Shown piece by piece: positions 22,351 through 33,062 of a stretch of DNA of 64,000 bases. The notes beneath the pieces were generated by a model. That model was not told the origin of the DNA, did no database searches, and saw nothing but the letters and a program-made list of their open reading frames with translations. The position numbers were made by a program, and so were the translations under genes. Source of the stretch: Ceratopteris richardii (Eukaryota; Streptophyta; Polypodiopsida; Polypodiales; Pteridaceae); NCBI GenBank assembly GCA_020310875.1, contig CM035435.1:69895455-69959454 (forward strand), read 5' to 3'. Positions within the stretch are counted from its first letter, which is position 1. Each line of letters begins with the position of its first letter.

Positions 22351-22810
22351 AAAAAGCTTCATTAAAAAGATAATATTTGAAGACACATCTCTACAGGAAG
22401 CCCCGCAGGGGTGCAACACCCATCTCTGCACAAAGCCCCGCACGGGCACACACACACACCAAGGAAAAGCACGCAGCTGATAGGAGGAACCAAGGCCAAC
22501 AAGTATCCATGAAGAAGTGCAAGAAGATATCAGGCGGTTCCATAGCCACATGAGGGTGCTTCAACCTCTTGAGTAACAGAAGGTTCAGATCAAGGCTTAA
22601 GAGCTACATCCTCATATGTCTACAAATGGCGTGCGTGGCAACCCGAATTAACAGGCTTAAGTAATACAACAGGGTCCGATGTGTGCAACCAGGACAAATC
22701 AGAGGACCACTAAAACGTAATGCAAGACTGATGAACAGGCAGAACTGACCAAGGGATGCATGCGATGACAGAGACAAACAAGAAGTAAAGCCTGTCAAGG
22801 GACGACAGAG
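22351..22810 (+). other. Ty3-1 3' untranslated region
   Basis: There is no supported gene. A GCCCCGC pair (22,400-22,450) and a short (CA)n are visible. The stretch lies between an internal purine tract at 22,292-22,304 and the working polypurine tract, and looks like an added segment. Confidence 0.6.
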
Positions 22811-22826
22811 ACAAAGAGGGGGAGAG
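22811..22826 (+). other. Polypurine tract of Ty3-1
   Basis: ACAAAGAGGGGGAGAG lies directly before the TGTTG start of the 3' LTR, where plus-strand DNA synthesis is primed. Confidence 0.9.
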
Positions 22827-23710
22827 TGTTGCAGAGCAAAGAAGAGCACAAGGCAGAGAAAATGAAGGGCCCCAAAATTTTTCCGATTTGGACACCCAAT
22901 TTTTGTATTATAACCATTCTTGTAATATATTTTCCGATGTAAATACACTAGAGGAGTCCTCTAGATGCATCCCCACAGAAGATTAGAAGCTTACCCATGT
23001 AAATTAGTAGGAAATTAGTCTTTTAGTGAATAAAGTGCCGGTCTCCTATGTGAAAGGACCAATTTTAGGGCACTACTATATAAGACAATTTGTGACTCTT
23101 TGTCTTTTTACCATTGTGAGAATCAAGAGCACAAAAATTCGAATTTGTGTCTTCTCCTCTCTGTATCTTCTTCTTTGTGAGCTTGTGTGCATGTTTGTTG
23201 CTTGGAAAGAGTGTTAGGAAGTGTTGTCTATCCATGAAAGTGTTTGTTTGTTGTTGTTAAGGTGTGTGCGAAGTGTGGGAAGTGCTGAAGTGTAGGAAGA
23301 TTTTCACGCGACTCAGTATTTTGCTCATAACTTGAAGTACGAGTGTCAGAATTGAGTGAAACCACTGCCATTGGATGCATCTTCTCGAGAGCTTCGAAAT
23401 GCATATGCTATTCACTATATTTAGAGTTCGGAGCTAAGAGAAAAGCTCAATTTACTATTGGCTGTTGTTCCAAGTATGACACCATAACTGACAGTTGAAG
23501 CTTGTTTGGATCAGTCTTTACCTTGTTTGCACTCTTTGAGTAGTTCATTTGCATTGATCATCATTTGAATGCATGTCTTCATACACTCGGCTAGGTTTTG
23601 ATACTCATCGAATTGATAATTAAAGCGTGAATCCCCACTGTATGCACTTGAGGGGGATTGAGGTATAGTCTCTTTCTCCACAAGTCCCTAAGTTGGTTCT
23701 TAGGTACACA
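22827..23710 (+). repeat. 3' LTR of Ty3-1
   Basis: It begins TGTTGCAGAG and ends GGTACACA, and is followed by the AGGGT duplication (23,711-23,715). It matches the left LTR at roughly 97% by eye. Confidence 0.95.
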
Positions 23711-23715
23711 AGGGT

Positions 23716-23929
23716 CCTTCAGGTCTTTCCAAATATTCTATGTTAACCCTCCTTCTGGTCTTTCCATGCTAAAGGCCATTTCCGATTCACTGGTATCGGA
23801 GCCCAACTTGTAAGGGTAGCTATTCAATTGCTGAGCCCACGAACGTGTAGTAGTTCCTACACTTGCTTCAGATGATCTAAGGCTTCGTCGGTTTGACTTA
23901 CCTATATGCTTGTCCGATCTAAGGTTCAT
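23716..23929 (-). pseudogene. gag: Ty3-2 gag start
   Basis: Gag starts at the ATG at 23,929 (M-N-L-R-S-D-K), matching the M-N-L-R-S-G-R start of Ty3-1. The frame is open upstream to 24,025, but the conserved M-N-L-R-S start is preferred. It shares S-D-T-S-E-S-E with Ty3-1. A short duplication (E-R-P-E-G repeated) shifts the frame just before the Ty3-1 insertion, and the next frame reads on across the junction into 9,615. Confidence 0.75.
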
Positions 23930-25750
23930 GAATTTACTTCCTGGCACTCTGTGATCATCAATGGTTCTTTGTTCTTGATTGCTTGTTTCATTTTTACTTC
24001 CTTTAAATTCTTGTCTTGTCTTCATTGTATACGTTAGGAATCAACTTTCCGTTGTACTTTTGAGTTCTCGTTTTGTCAGACTTAAATTCTTTCCTTTAGG
24101 TTTTCGTATCACACATTTTATCTTAGTCTTGGACTTGAAAAATTAAGTCTCTTGGACTTGATGCGTTCCTATCGTCTTTAATTCACAATGCTAAATGTTT
24201 AGCATAAGCTAATAATTGACTGAGGGGGTTGAGTATTCATCCAACCTCAAGTCAACTTCTTTGATTGCTCTGATGCCCAAGAAGTCACACTTCCCAAGCC
24301 TTGCGTTCTTCACTGCCTTGCTTTGATTGCCTTGGATAGCTCTTGCTAGACCTATCAAAATTCAATGTTTAGACCACTTCTTAAATTAATGATCAAGCAC
24401 TTTGATATATACACCTTTAAGGGTCCTCTCTCCTTTGATGGACTTTCTCCAGTGCCCCCTTTCTTTTCTAGTCCCACAAATGGTCAACCTCAAATTATCT
24501 TATCTAAATATCAATGCCTTCTTCTAGTACTCGTAAAGACCTTTCTAGTACTCGTAAAGAGCTTTCTAATGAGCTATAATGCTCAAAAAACAGACTTTGA
24601 ATGAAAAAGATATGAGCGTTCAGGTCCTCGAGTGTAAAAACTGACAAACATTTTTTTCTTCAATTATGAGCTAAGGGGTCTCCAATGAGCTTAATCACCC
24701 AAAATTTGTCTCAAAATAGCCTCAAAATTACCCAAAAAATTAAACCCTAATTTTGCCATTTTGGGTGGACTATCGTGATGGTCTGAGTTAATCGCGATGG
24801 TCTGGGACCATCGCGATGGTCTAGTTGAAACATCGCGTTGGTTCGATCGTGCAAGGCATCGCGATGGTCTAAGTGCAACGTCGCGATGATCTATCTAGCG
24901 AGCAATTGTGATGGTGTGGGCCCATCGTGATGGTCAACGGTCAATGCAGCCATCGCGATGGCGTGAGCCTATCGCGATGGTCACGAGGCGTGATGGCTTG
25001 AGCCAATCGCGATGGTCCAAATTTCAAGCGTTGCGATGGCATACCTGGTATCATCGTGATGGTCTATTTTGACACGTAGTAGGTGAGTAGTCGGGATGTC
25101 GTGGGCCAATCACAATAGCATGGGGTCGACGGGATCGTCACGATGGTCTGTGACCGTCGCAATGGTTCAAGTGAACCATCGCAATGGTGTGAGACTATCG
25201 TGATGGCCCGGTCGAGCCGTCGCGATGGTGTGAGCCAATCGTGATGGTGTGACACAATCGCGATGGCGTGAGCCCGTCGCGATGGTCCACCAAACTGATG
25301 ATTTTCAAAATGCAACTGTGGATTCGTGTGTGCGCAAGGATTGCCTATGCCTTGGTGAACTCGCTTAGTTTCTCATACCATCGCGATGGTCTGACACCTA
25401 TGGCAGATTCTGATAGAAAGTGGATTTCTCACCTTTTGGAAGCTTTCCTACTGCTATGGAGCATTGTACTTGCAAGAAAACTCAAAAAAGCACATGCACA
25501 TACAAGCACAAAAGCTCTCTCTCTCTCTCTCTCTTGCATGCACAAATGAGGGGAAATGAGGAGGATGGGTGGATATGGTGAATTTTCTCATTTTTCTGGA
25601 GTGGGAGAAGATGATGCGGTGGTGAAGAAGGAGTGTAGGGGAGATGAAAAACACAAAAAATAATTAAAAATAACAACAAAAACTGAAAATTTTACCTTCC
25701 AACACCACTTCTTGCTATATTCTTACCATCACACATTTGTCCTAGACTCG
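23930..25750 (-). other. Ty3-2 untranslated leader
   Basis: About 1.8 kb separates the primer site from gag. The part 24,100-24,760 has no supportable gene. The part 24,765-25,395 is a repeat field. A short (CT)n lies near 25,511-25,534. Confidence 0.7.
24765..25395 (-). repeat. ATCGCGATGG repeat field in Ty3-2 leader
   Basis: More than twenty imperfect units of CCATCGCGATGGTCTGAG-type sequence occur at 15-30 bp spacing. Many contain the perfect palindrome CCATCGCGATGG; others show single changes, often C to T giving ATCGTGAT. The unit shares the ATCGCGAT core with the Ty3-1 leader field but the flanks differ. Confidence 0.85.
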
Positions 25751-25770
25751 ATCCCCGACAATGGCACCAA
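25751..25770 (-). other. Primer-binding site of Ty3-2 (tRNA-Asp type)
   Basis: On the minus strand TTGGTGCCATTGTCGGGGAT lies 6 nt after the LTR end. Compared with the tRNA-Asp complement it has three transitions, in keeping with an older element. Confidence 0.75.
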
Positions 25771-25776
25771 ATTTGG

Positions 25777-26449
25777 TGTTGCTCTAGCACAATGGTAGGT
25801 ACCACGTTAAGAAGCTTCACCTCCTTAATGTCAATCCATGGAAGAGATAAGAGTGATATGAAGATCGTGAACGCGAGATGTAGTGAGAGTGAAGGTGAGA
25901 AGCATAGAGATGCACACACATATACACACACACAATGAAGAGACAAGCAAGACACAATGGAAGGTTGAAAGTAGATTCTATTATTCAAGATCACTCTTAC
26001 AAGCTCAAGCTCACACTAGCTCATACAAGTCTACACTAGCTCTTACTATCTAACCTCTAAACTGAGCTCTCTAGCTCAATTTATAGTTTTTTTACTAGTT
26101 TTGACCGATTTCACATATAGTGACTGGCATAGTTAAAAAATAGGTTCTAGGTGCTATTTGAGGGTCTAAACGAGGTCTAAAAATAGCCAAAATTGGTAGG
26201 CTCGTTCTACTTAAGATCCTCAAGCTGGAGGACTCCTCGGCTTGCACAAAATGGAGCATATAATTACAAAAGTGGTTGTTCTATGTTACATATGATACAA
26301 GAGTGATGAAAACCATTATTGAGGGTTTTTGAAAAAGTAATAAAAAACATATTTCTTTTGAAAAAATAATCCGCTTGGCTCCCCACTGCTTCGTTGTAAT
26401 CCGCCTTCACATACTTCCTCGTTGTCTATGCCTCTGGCTACTACCAACA
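25777..26449 (-). repeat. 5' LTR of Ty3-2
   Basis: On the minus strand it starts TGTTGG at 26,449 and ends GAGCAACA at 25,777. It is homologous along most of its length to the LTRs of Ty3-3 and Ty3-4. The 5' end is inferred from the TGTTGG signature, weak similarity and matching length (673 bp) and is less certain than the inner edge. Confidence 0.75.
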
Positions 26450-27594
26450 CAAGGCTAAGGAAAAGCATTCAAATTCCCATCACTACCATGGTGACGATGA
26501 CGACGACACCCAAAACTATTGATACGAATACCTTAGTAGTTTTTGCAACCCAAGGAGAGACGATCTCTCAAGAAACCCACATGAGTATGCCAAGTTCCCC
26601 GATATCCCCGCTTAGAACTCCCGGAACCAAAAAAACTCTCATCCACAAAGAGGCATCCGAACCAATTCTTCCAACACCTCCACCATCACTTGTAGAACCA
26701 AGGATGTGACTATCATTCATACTACATTTCCTATTGAACAGATCTTCACCTTTCATAGCCCAACTTCTATTTCATCCCTCTTTTCTTCCTTCAACAATCC
26801 ATTGTATCATATTGCCACCCAACAAATAGGTTCTTTCATTGATCTTGCTATTGGACACCTCGCTTCCACTACATCACTGATAGGTCATCCAGATTTTCAA
26901 TCAACTTTTCTTAGTCTTCCTATCATTCAACCTTCTTCAATAGTAGTTCCCACCACAACCTCCATCCTAGCAGTTCTCCAACCTTTTTATTCCTATTTGT
27001 CTAACCTTCCCCAACCCTTCAACCAAAAACCTTTGTCCTTCGTGCTTTCTACACCCACATCACAACTATTCACCGCCACCTACCATCCCTGTGTACATGG
27101 TTGACACTACACACACTTCCACGTCTGATAGCATGGACATATCACCACTCACTGCACCTCCCCCTCCCTGCACGGTTCCACCATCTCCCATTCCCCTTCC
27201 ACAAACTTCACCTGCACCCACTTCCTCATTAGGCACAACATTCACGCTTCCCATTTCCCACTCCCTCCCCCTTGCATCAACACATGTACAAAGTGCACCC
27301 ACTCCTATAGATAATGCATTCAACACCATGATTCAATGTATGACACAACTCTAGATAGAGTATCATAGGCTCGAGGAACACAACATGTTACAATCTCGCT
27401 CGAAACAATTACAACAATGCATCACGACACTTGAAGCAAAAAACAAAGACCTCCAAGATCAATTTCGCACATTACAAGAAGCTCATACCACATTGGAGGA
27501 AAATTTTCAAAACATAGACCAGAAGCCATGCAACTTGTTGAAGGCCATCTTCGCACACAAATGGAACATAACTCCAAACTTCAGCAGAACATGA
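26450..27594 (+). pseudogene. Ty3-4 3' ORF, Pro/Ser/Thr-rich and coiled-coil part
   Basis: Overlapping open pieces (to 26,709, 26,706-27,104, 27,091-27,354 and 27,385-27,594) form one low-complexity region rich in Thr, Pro and Ser, then a Gln/Leu/Glu coiled coil. From 27,097 it is directly homologous to Ty3-3 positions 62 onward. This copy shows what lies upstream of the Ty3-3 part and contains no second retropepsin in the visible stretch. Frameshifts and stops occur at each boundary. Confidence 0.6.
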
Positions 27595-28099
27595 TGTTAC
27601 TATGAAGGGATCTAGCGACTGCTCAAGAAGAAAGTCGATGCTTACAATTATAGAATCAAGAGAATTTAGCAACTTCCTTAGAGAACACACCAGGTGCATC
27701 GATAAGTCCATTCAAATTCCAAGCAATGCCACTTGAAAATATCCACACCAACCTTGAAGATTATGTGAACCTATTGGAGGAACATGAGAAATTATTCGAA
27801 GAATTAACACAACTCTAGTAACAAAGGGAATCAGGACTTAAGATTGCTCCGAGTCCAATCCCATCATCAACTCCTAAAGTATCAGACTCCGATACAATGA
27901 TGGCCCTACAACAACAAAGCATAGAATAGCAAACTCAGCTACTCCAATATGAAAGACCTCCATCTCCCCCAGAGGCTCCCAAAGAAGAGGAAGTTGTACA
28001 TATTCCGATGGAACAAAGTTTTAAAGATGACTATGAGCCTCAACCTATTCTTGGAGGTAGAGTCAATGAGGGGGACAAGAAACATTCAAAGCCCCATGC

Positions 28100-29125
28100 C
28101 TTCCATGGCTTAAACAAGTAGATGATATCAGATGAACTCATCAAGATAGCACAGTGGTTCAGAGGCAAGCCATGAGAGTTATAGAAGAAACGGTATTGCA
28201 ATCAACCTACTTCCAAAATTTGGCACATCGACAGCTGATCACTACATCAAAACTCCAATACCAACCATATTCTATGATTTTGGCATATTATAATGCGAAA
28301 ATCCAAAGAGTTATGAGGAAAACCCCCACTTTTGCTACACAATTTTAGCTAAAGGACTTACCATCGATAGCACAAAAAGGCATTATTTTTCAACCAACTT
28401 GGCAGAAAACTCTCTTTGAAACTTACCCTGAAATGTTGTGCACATGGAACAATGCACCTCTCCATCTTCTATACAATCCATGTTATGGACCAGTCCCAAG
28501 GCATAGATCATGAAAAATCTTTGCCATTAAGGTACAAAATAATGCACAATGTAAAGAGTGGGTCAATTATCCATACATCGTGCCACCAGAGGGACCACCT
28601 TCCATATCTTATGTGATGGCCATTATACGTCACTGGATCCCTCGGTTAAAGCCTATGCCAGATATTGCAGCGCATACGATGTTGAAAATTCTTGACATGA
28701 TGCAAATCGTTTTCAAAACCTTTTGCAATACACAGACTCCGCAATTCACCCTCCCGAGTTTTACAAATGGCAACTATGATCTTGTGTATGACATGAGCAT
28801 GGCCCCTAGCATTCGAGTGGCTTACGCTTGGCATGCCCGCATCAAATGTCTCCCACCTTGCTATAAGCAAACTTTCAAATACATGTTTACTACATGTTTT
28901 TGGGAGTATCACTCTAAAATGTTCATGCCTAAACCAACAAACTTGCTTCAATTATTGGCATGTGAGCAGGCAATGCATTTTGAATATTACATGAGTCCAC
29001 ACTTGGATATTCCCAGTCCCATTAATTGGGGCACATTGCAATTTGATCTGGCAAAAGGATTAAGACTCCATGAACATGAACTGGCAATAGATGTCCTCTG
29101 GTATTACATTGACCATCCTCTATAA
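28100..29125 (+). pseudogene. Ty3-4 3' conserved domain
   Basis: Read in three pieces, the last (28,580-29,125, 181 codons) is open. It has E-W-V-N-Y-P, H-W-I-P-R-L-K-P-M-P, A-W-H-A-R-I-K-C-L-P, C-Y-K-Q-T-F-K and a C-terminal H-E-H-E-L-A segment ending 39 bases before the LTR. The earlier part has R-V-I-E-E-T-V-L-Q-S and W-N-N-A-P-L-H-L-L-Y-N-P with stops. It is the clearest copy for defining the domain's C-terminal half. The function is unknown. Confidence 0.7.
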
Positions 29126-29163
29126 TGGTCTGTCAAGAACAATAAATGCTATAGAGGGGGGAG

Positions 29164-29795
29164 TGTTGGTGAGCAACATTTGGTAGAGAAGAGATCTTGA
29201 GAAGATAAAAACAAAGAGAAGAACAACAAGGAATAAGGAGACAAAGCAATCCAACATAATCCGGCAATAGGGCCCAACCAAATTTTCATAGGAATCTAAT
29301 TTTACATCCAACAATTATTATTATCACTACACTGACAATGTAAATACCATTTTTCGTAGACTAGAATCCGTTTTTTTCAAGGGGAGGATGAGCTTGAGGA
29401 GTATTAGAAGTATTTAAATACCAAATTTCATGATTTTTAGACTTGTTTGAGCCCTCAAATAAGCCTTGGAACCTAATTTTCAACTAGGCAAGACACTAGG
29501 TCTGCACAGGGCCAAAGCTAGTGAAAAACTATAAAAAGAGCTAGAGAGATCATTTTTGAGGTTGGCTTGGTAGAGATTGAAGCTTTTATAATAGAGTTGT
29601 CTTGTATTTGAAATCGTTCCATTGTTCCACTCTTTGTTCTTGCCTTGTGTGTGTGTGTATGCTTGTGTGCTTCTCACTCACTCACTTGTGCACTTCACTT
29701 GATCATGGTCATCATACCACCCTCACATCTCCACGGATTGACAATTACGAGGTGGATCTCCTCACATTGGTACTCACCATTGTGCTAGAGTGACA
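29164..29795 (+). repeat. 3' LTR of Ty3-4
   Basis: It starts TGTTGG after the purine tract ATAGAGGGGGGAG and ends GAGTGACA. It is homologous to 2,366-2,977 with many differences, so the two are separate elements rather than one pair. It has a CTATAAAAAGAG TATA-like site near 29,530. Confidence 0.88.
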
Positions 29796-30066
29796 ATAAC
29801 CAATAATGAATGCCTCTCATCTACCCAATCATAGACATTATAAGGTAAACACTTATTTTGCTACGAAGCTCATGTGATGGCCACACACATAAACATCTAC
29901 TCCATTTTTTCATAGAGCCACATCTGAGATCTCATAATAGAGTCTACCAACTCTATATCTTCTCTATTTATTTTGCCCAAAAAGGAAATAAGATAATGCA
30001 TCCATATGCCATGTGGCATAGCCTCATGTTATGTTAGAGGCCCAAGCTCTAAAGATCTCACCCTCT
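29796..30066. other. Gap between Ty3-4 and copia-1
   Basis: I see no gene, repeat or signal here that I can name. Confidence 0.5.
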
Positions 30067-31983
30067 TGTTAGAAGGGTAGTTCACATGATGGCCAAGTGA
30101 CAATCATGTGAACTACCACTTGGGTAGGTTCATGGAGAAAAGATAAATGCTTTTGAGGATAGTCACATGGCTACGAGATGAAGATTTCATATCTCTCAAT
30201 TGTGTGTGTTTTTGCTTTTTTCATCCTTAGATTTCGTGTAGAGTATCTCTGAGCAAAAGACAGCGAAGAAGGTCATCGAGAGAGGGTACTCTCACAATGG
30301 TATCAGAGCCATCGACAAAGATGAACACATAGCCATGCAATGCAAGCACCTCCACACTAGGCAGATGGAGATGCACATAGGACTACTATCCCCACGTGAA
30401 GGCACCCAAGCACCCAAGGAGGAGATCCTCCTTCTTCTCCTCCCTCTCTCCTCAAGTGGAGACAACAAGGATCTAATGTGCCTTATATGCTCCTCAGGGG
30501 AAGCACCTCATATGTGGGATAACAACAAACACATGCAAGCTCTCAGATAGTGGGAGAAGGAAGAAGAAGGCACAAGGAGTCCATTAAATCTTTTTTAAGG
30601 GAGGTAACAAAAATAGATTTTTTCCATTTTTCAAGGCTACTTTGGAAACTTCTTACACAAAGAAACAAGAAAATTATGCACATATGCTCTTTGAAGTATA
30701 TATTTTCAAGATCCATCACCACAAAGTGACCCCCTTGACAAGAGTGATCTCTACATCATCCACTCTATCCGACATTTACACCCCAAACTTCAACAAGGCA
30801 TTTCTCTTAAATATTGGAGTACCTTGATTTTTGTCAAAGCTTGAAGATTATCTCTCAGAAGCTTTCTGAAGACACCAAGAATACAAGATTTGGACACATT
30901 TTTACGAGTCAAAGATTGTCTACAATTTCTCTATAGGTTTTAGGCACACATTCTAGAGCCTCAAGCAACTTAGGAGTCCAAATTCACTTTTTTCACTTGG
31001 GTACACATCTTCAAGACAAGTTCCAGGTGGTTGACATCATTTCTTTGACTAGGAAGGATCCAAATTTTCTCATAAGATGCTTATTTTTGGCATTTTGAAG
31101 ACTCGATGGTGTTTTTAATGCTTTTCTAAGCTTCTTGAAGTCAACGAGACACTTTGAAATCATTTTTGGGATTGGAGAGGATCAAGATAAGAGGCTAAAA
31201 GCTCGGAATATCACTTCAACCTTGCATGCAAAGCTTTGAAGATCATTAGGTAAGTTTTAATGAGTTGTTTCCTTTCATTTTGGGTACTATATTTGCTTCC
31301 TTTAGTTTCAATTTCAATAAGTATTGCTCAATATGGAAAATCAAGGTACTCAAACTATTGAGAAAACATTAGAGATTCCTTAACACATAGAACAACATAA
31401 AAATCTAGAAAACTATAAAAAACTCAAAAACTAGACATGCAAGATGTTGAAGAAGAGGTGGATTTGTAGGATTAGTTTATTACTAATTCTCAACATTCTG
31501 ATATTCTTGATAGGACTACCAAATCAGAATCCTTCTTAGGGAGTATGAAATCAGCTTTTGAACAATTGAAAACCCAAAGCATCACTCTAGAAACTCATAT
31601 TATCTCTTTGTTCACAAGACAAGAATATGGCAAAGAAACTTCTCATGAAAATTTTGTTATGAGTAGGAGAGAAACTACAATCTTAACCCTTTAAAGGAAA
31701 AAAAATCATAGGGATACACCTTTTCTAAAAGACCTAAAGCCACCCAAGATAGAGATAGGAACAAGGGTGTATTTTGCACGTTTTTACAAAAGTGGACGAA
31801 CTTGCATTGATTGAATGGAACCTCACATTAGTATCGAGTGCTCAAAGTGAGTCTTTTGCTTGGACCACACACATACAAATGGTGGATAAGCCTTAAGAAA
31901 GCTAAGGCTAGTCCTTTGGATTGGGCTCCATTTGAAGCTCTTTCTCGAAAAGAGTTTCTGCCTTAGAATGCAGAAGAGCATAG
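30067..31983 (+). mobile_element. Copia-1: LTR, primer site and degenerate internal region
   Basis: The probable LTR is 30,067-30,296 (TGTTAG to CTCACA). It is followed at 30,298 by TGGTATCAGAGCCA, a full match to the initiator tRNA-Met complement used by copia elements. The LTR carries a perfect 14-bp inverted repeat (30,077-30,090 and 30,103-30,116). The interior (30,312-31,983) has no pol domain that I can recognise. A short reading from an ATG at 31,333 is broken by stops. It may be a non-autonomous derivative. No second LTR was seen. Confidence 0.55.
30298..30311 (+). other. Primer-binding site of copia-1 (tRNA-iMet)
   Basis: TGGTATCAGAGCCA is the complement of the 3' end of plant initiator tRNA-Met, one base after the LTR end. 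Confidence 0.85.
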
Positions 31984-32167
31984 TGTTGGAGCAGGACAAT
32001 CAACAATTGGTGATTATATGAAGCCTAGAAATAAAGATATGAAGAAAAGATTGAAGTCCAACTTCATGAAGTGAAGTGAAGGTTCAGGAAGAAAAGTTTT
32101 TTAAACATATGTACATTAGTTTTGTAAATGCTTCAAAATACTTGAAGTAATGATGAATCAATACTCG

Positions 32168-32242
<75 letters not shown>

Positions 32243-33061
32243 ATATGGTCATATTAGAAGAGAGAGATGAAGTACAGATGAGAAAGAGATGAATAGATGA
32301 TGAGTATTGAGTGTAACATCCATCAGATGTATGATGAGTTGAATAGAAAGAATGTTCAGAGAATTGCACATCGATCTTTTCTCTAGTTCTCCTTTTGTGT
32401 TTGATTTTATCAGAAATCCTTTTGTACACATATAATTCCATAGTTAATCTATCTATGGTTAAAGTTTAAGAGTCTAATTGCAAAGAGGCTGAGAGAATTT
32501 TGTGTAGGAACATCTATATATGAGAAAGTATTGAGTGTCTTCTAAAAAAGGTGCAATCCCAATGGTCAAAGAAATGGTTAGTTCTCAGTGCACAATGTAA
32601 AGTTTTACACAAATGAGGAGTCAAAATCTAAGTTGGAAGGTAATCCATCTATGGCTAAAGGAATTCTCTTAAACGGGTTCTAGTTTGGGAGAACTATGTG
32701 TTAGAAGTTGCAGGTGTCAAAGTCGACTCTACAAGAAGGCAGTTCAGACATAGGTAGATTGTTTGGATCATTTCTCATAATCTGCTTAAGCTTTTGAAGT
32801 GTTTTGACTTGGAGGAGGTGTGCAAACTCTAGGTGACACATTCTACAAAGTTTCATCAGAAAGTTTACACAAATGATTAATCAATGAGTGAGTAATGTGC
32901 AACAGACTTTTCTACGAAATGACTTTCTTCACAGTTAGCTAAAATCTTGACAGTTTGGTGCTTGTCTTCCAAAATTGGTTGGAGTTTAAAGTTATTCTTG
33001 ATATAGAGGTGGTGTAACATCAAGAATAGCTTATTCTTTTGGAGATTAACACTCTCCATCA
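31984..33061 (+). repeat. Probable 5' LTR of copia-2
   Basis: The right edge (CTCTCCATCA) is fixed by the primer site at 33,063. The left edge is a TGTTGGAGCAGG start and is uncertain. It contains an (AT)n-(GT)n microsatellite. No matching right LTR is present in the window. Confidence 0.5.
32169..32242. repeat. (AT)n followed by (GT)n microsatellite
   Basis: About 50 bp of AT dinucleotides run into about 20 bp of GT. The compound form suggests a GT tract arising from the AT tract or the reverse. Confidence 0.95.
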
Positions 33062-33062
33062 G

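Larger units (their letters stand above)
9621..23710 (+). mobile_element. Ty3-1: complete Ty3/gypsy element with extra 3' module
   Basis: The element is about 14.1 kb with two LTRs (892 and 884 bp), a primer site 7 nt after the left LTR complementary to tRNA-Asp with one mismatch, gag, protease, RT, RNase H, integrase, a 3' module and a polypurine tract. RT before integrase defines the Ty3 order. The lack of a chromodomain, the tRNA-Asp primer and the long 3' region point to the Athila/Tat side of the family; that placement is inference. The LTRs differ at roughly 30 positions by eye (about 3%). Nonsense codons in gag, protease and RT and at least two frameshifts disable it. Confidence 0.93.
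2978..26449 (-). mobile_element. Ty3-2: minus-strand Ty3/gypsy element split by Ty3-1
   Basis: Read on the minus strand the order is 5' LTR (26,449-25,777), tRNA-Asp-type primer site, long leader with ATCGCGAT repeats, gag start (23,929), an interruption by Ty3-1 (9,616-23,715), the rest of gag, protease, acidic linker, RT, RNase H and the start of integrase. The last part stops at Ty3-3 at position 2,978, so the 3' end is outside the window or lost. Without the insertion about 9.4 kb is visible. Stops, frameshifts and a deleted protease active site mark it as dead. Confidence 0.88.
26450..29795 (+). mobile_element. Ty3-4: 3' end of a Ty3/gypsy element
   Basis: It is a plus-strand element truncated on its left by the Ty3-2 LTR; if Ty3-2 inserted here, the missing half should lie left of the window. 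It contains a Ser/Thr/Pro-rich region, a coiled coil, the 3' conserved domain, a polypurine tract (29,151-29,163) and a 3' LTR. The layout copies Ty3-3. Many stops mark it inactive. Confidence 0.8.

Noticed and set aside
9621..23710. Endogenous pararetrovirus
   Set aside because: LTRs, an integrase, a polypurine tract and a target duplication define a Ty3 retrotransposon; no movement protein is seen.
24765..25395. CRISPR-like or centromeric satellite array
   Set aside because: The repeats are irregular and confined to the Ty3-2 leader.
2366..29795. LTRs at 2,366 and 29,164 as the two ends of one large element
   Set aside because: Both follow their own polypurine tract and 3' ORF, so both are 3' LTRs, and they differ too much.
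32133..32441. Tyr/Ile-repeat ORF, minus strand
   Set aside because: It is a translation of the AT/GT microsatellite.
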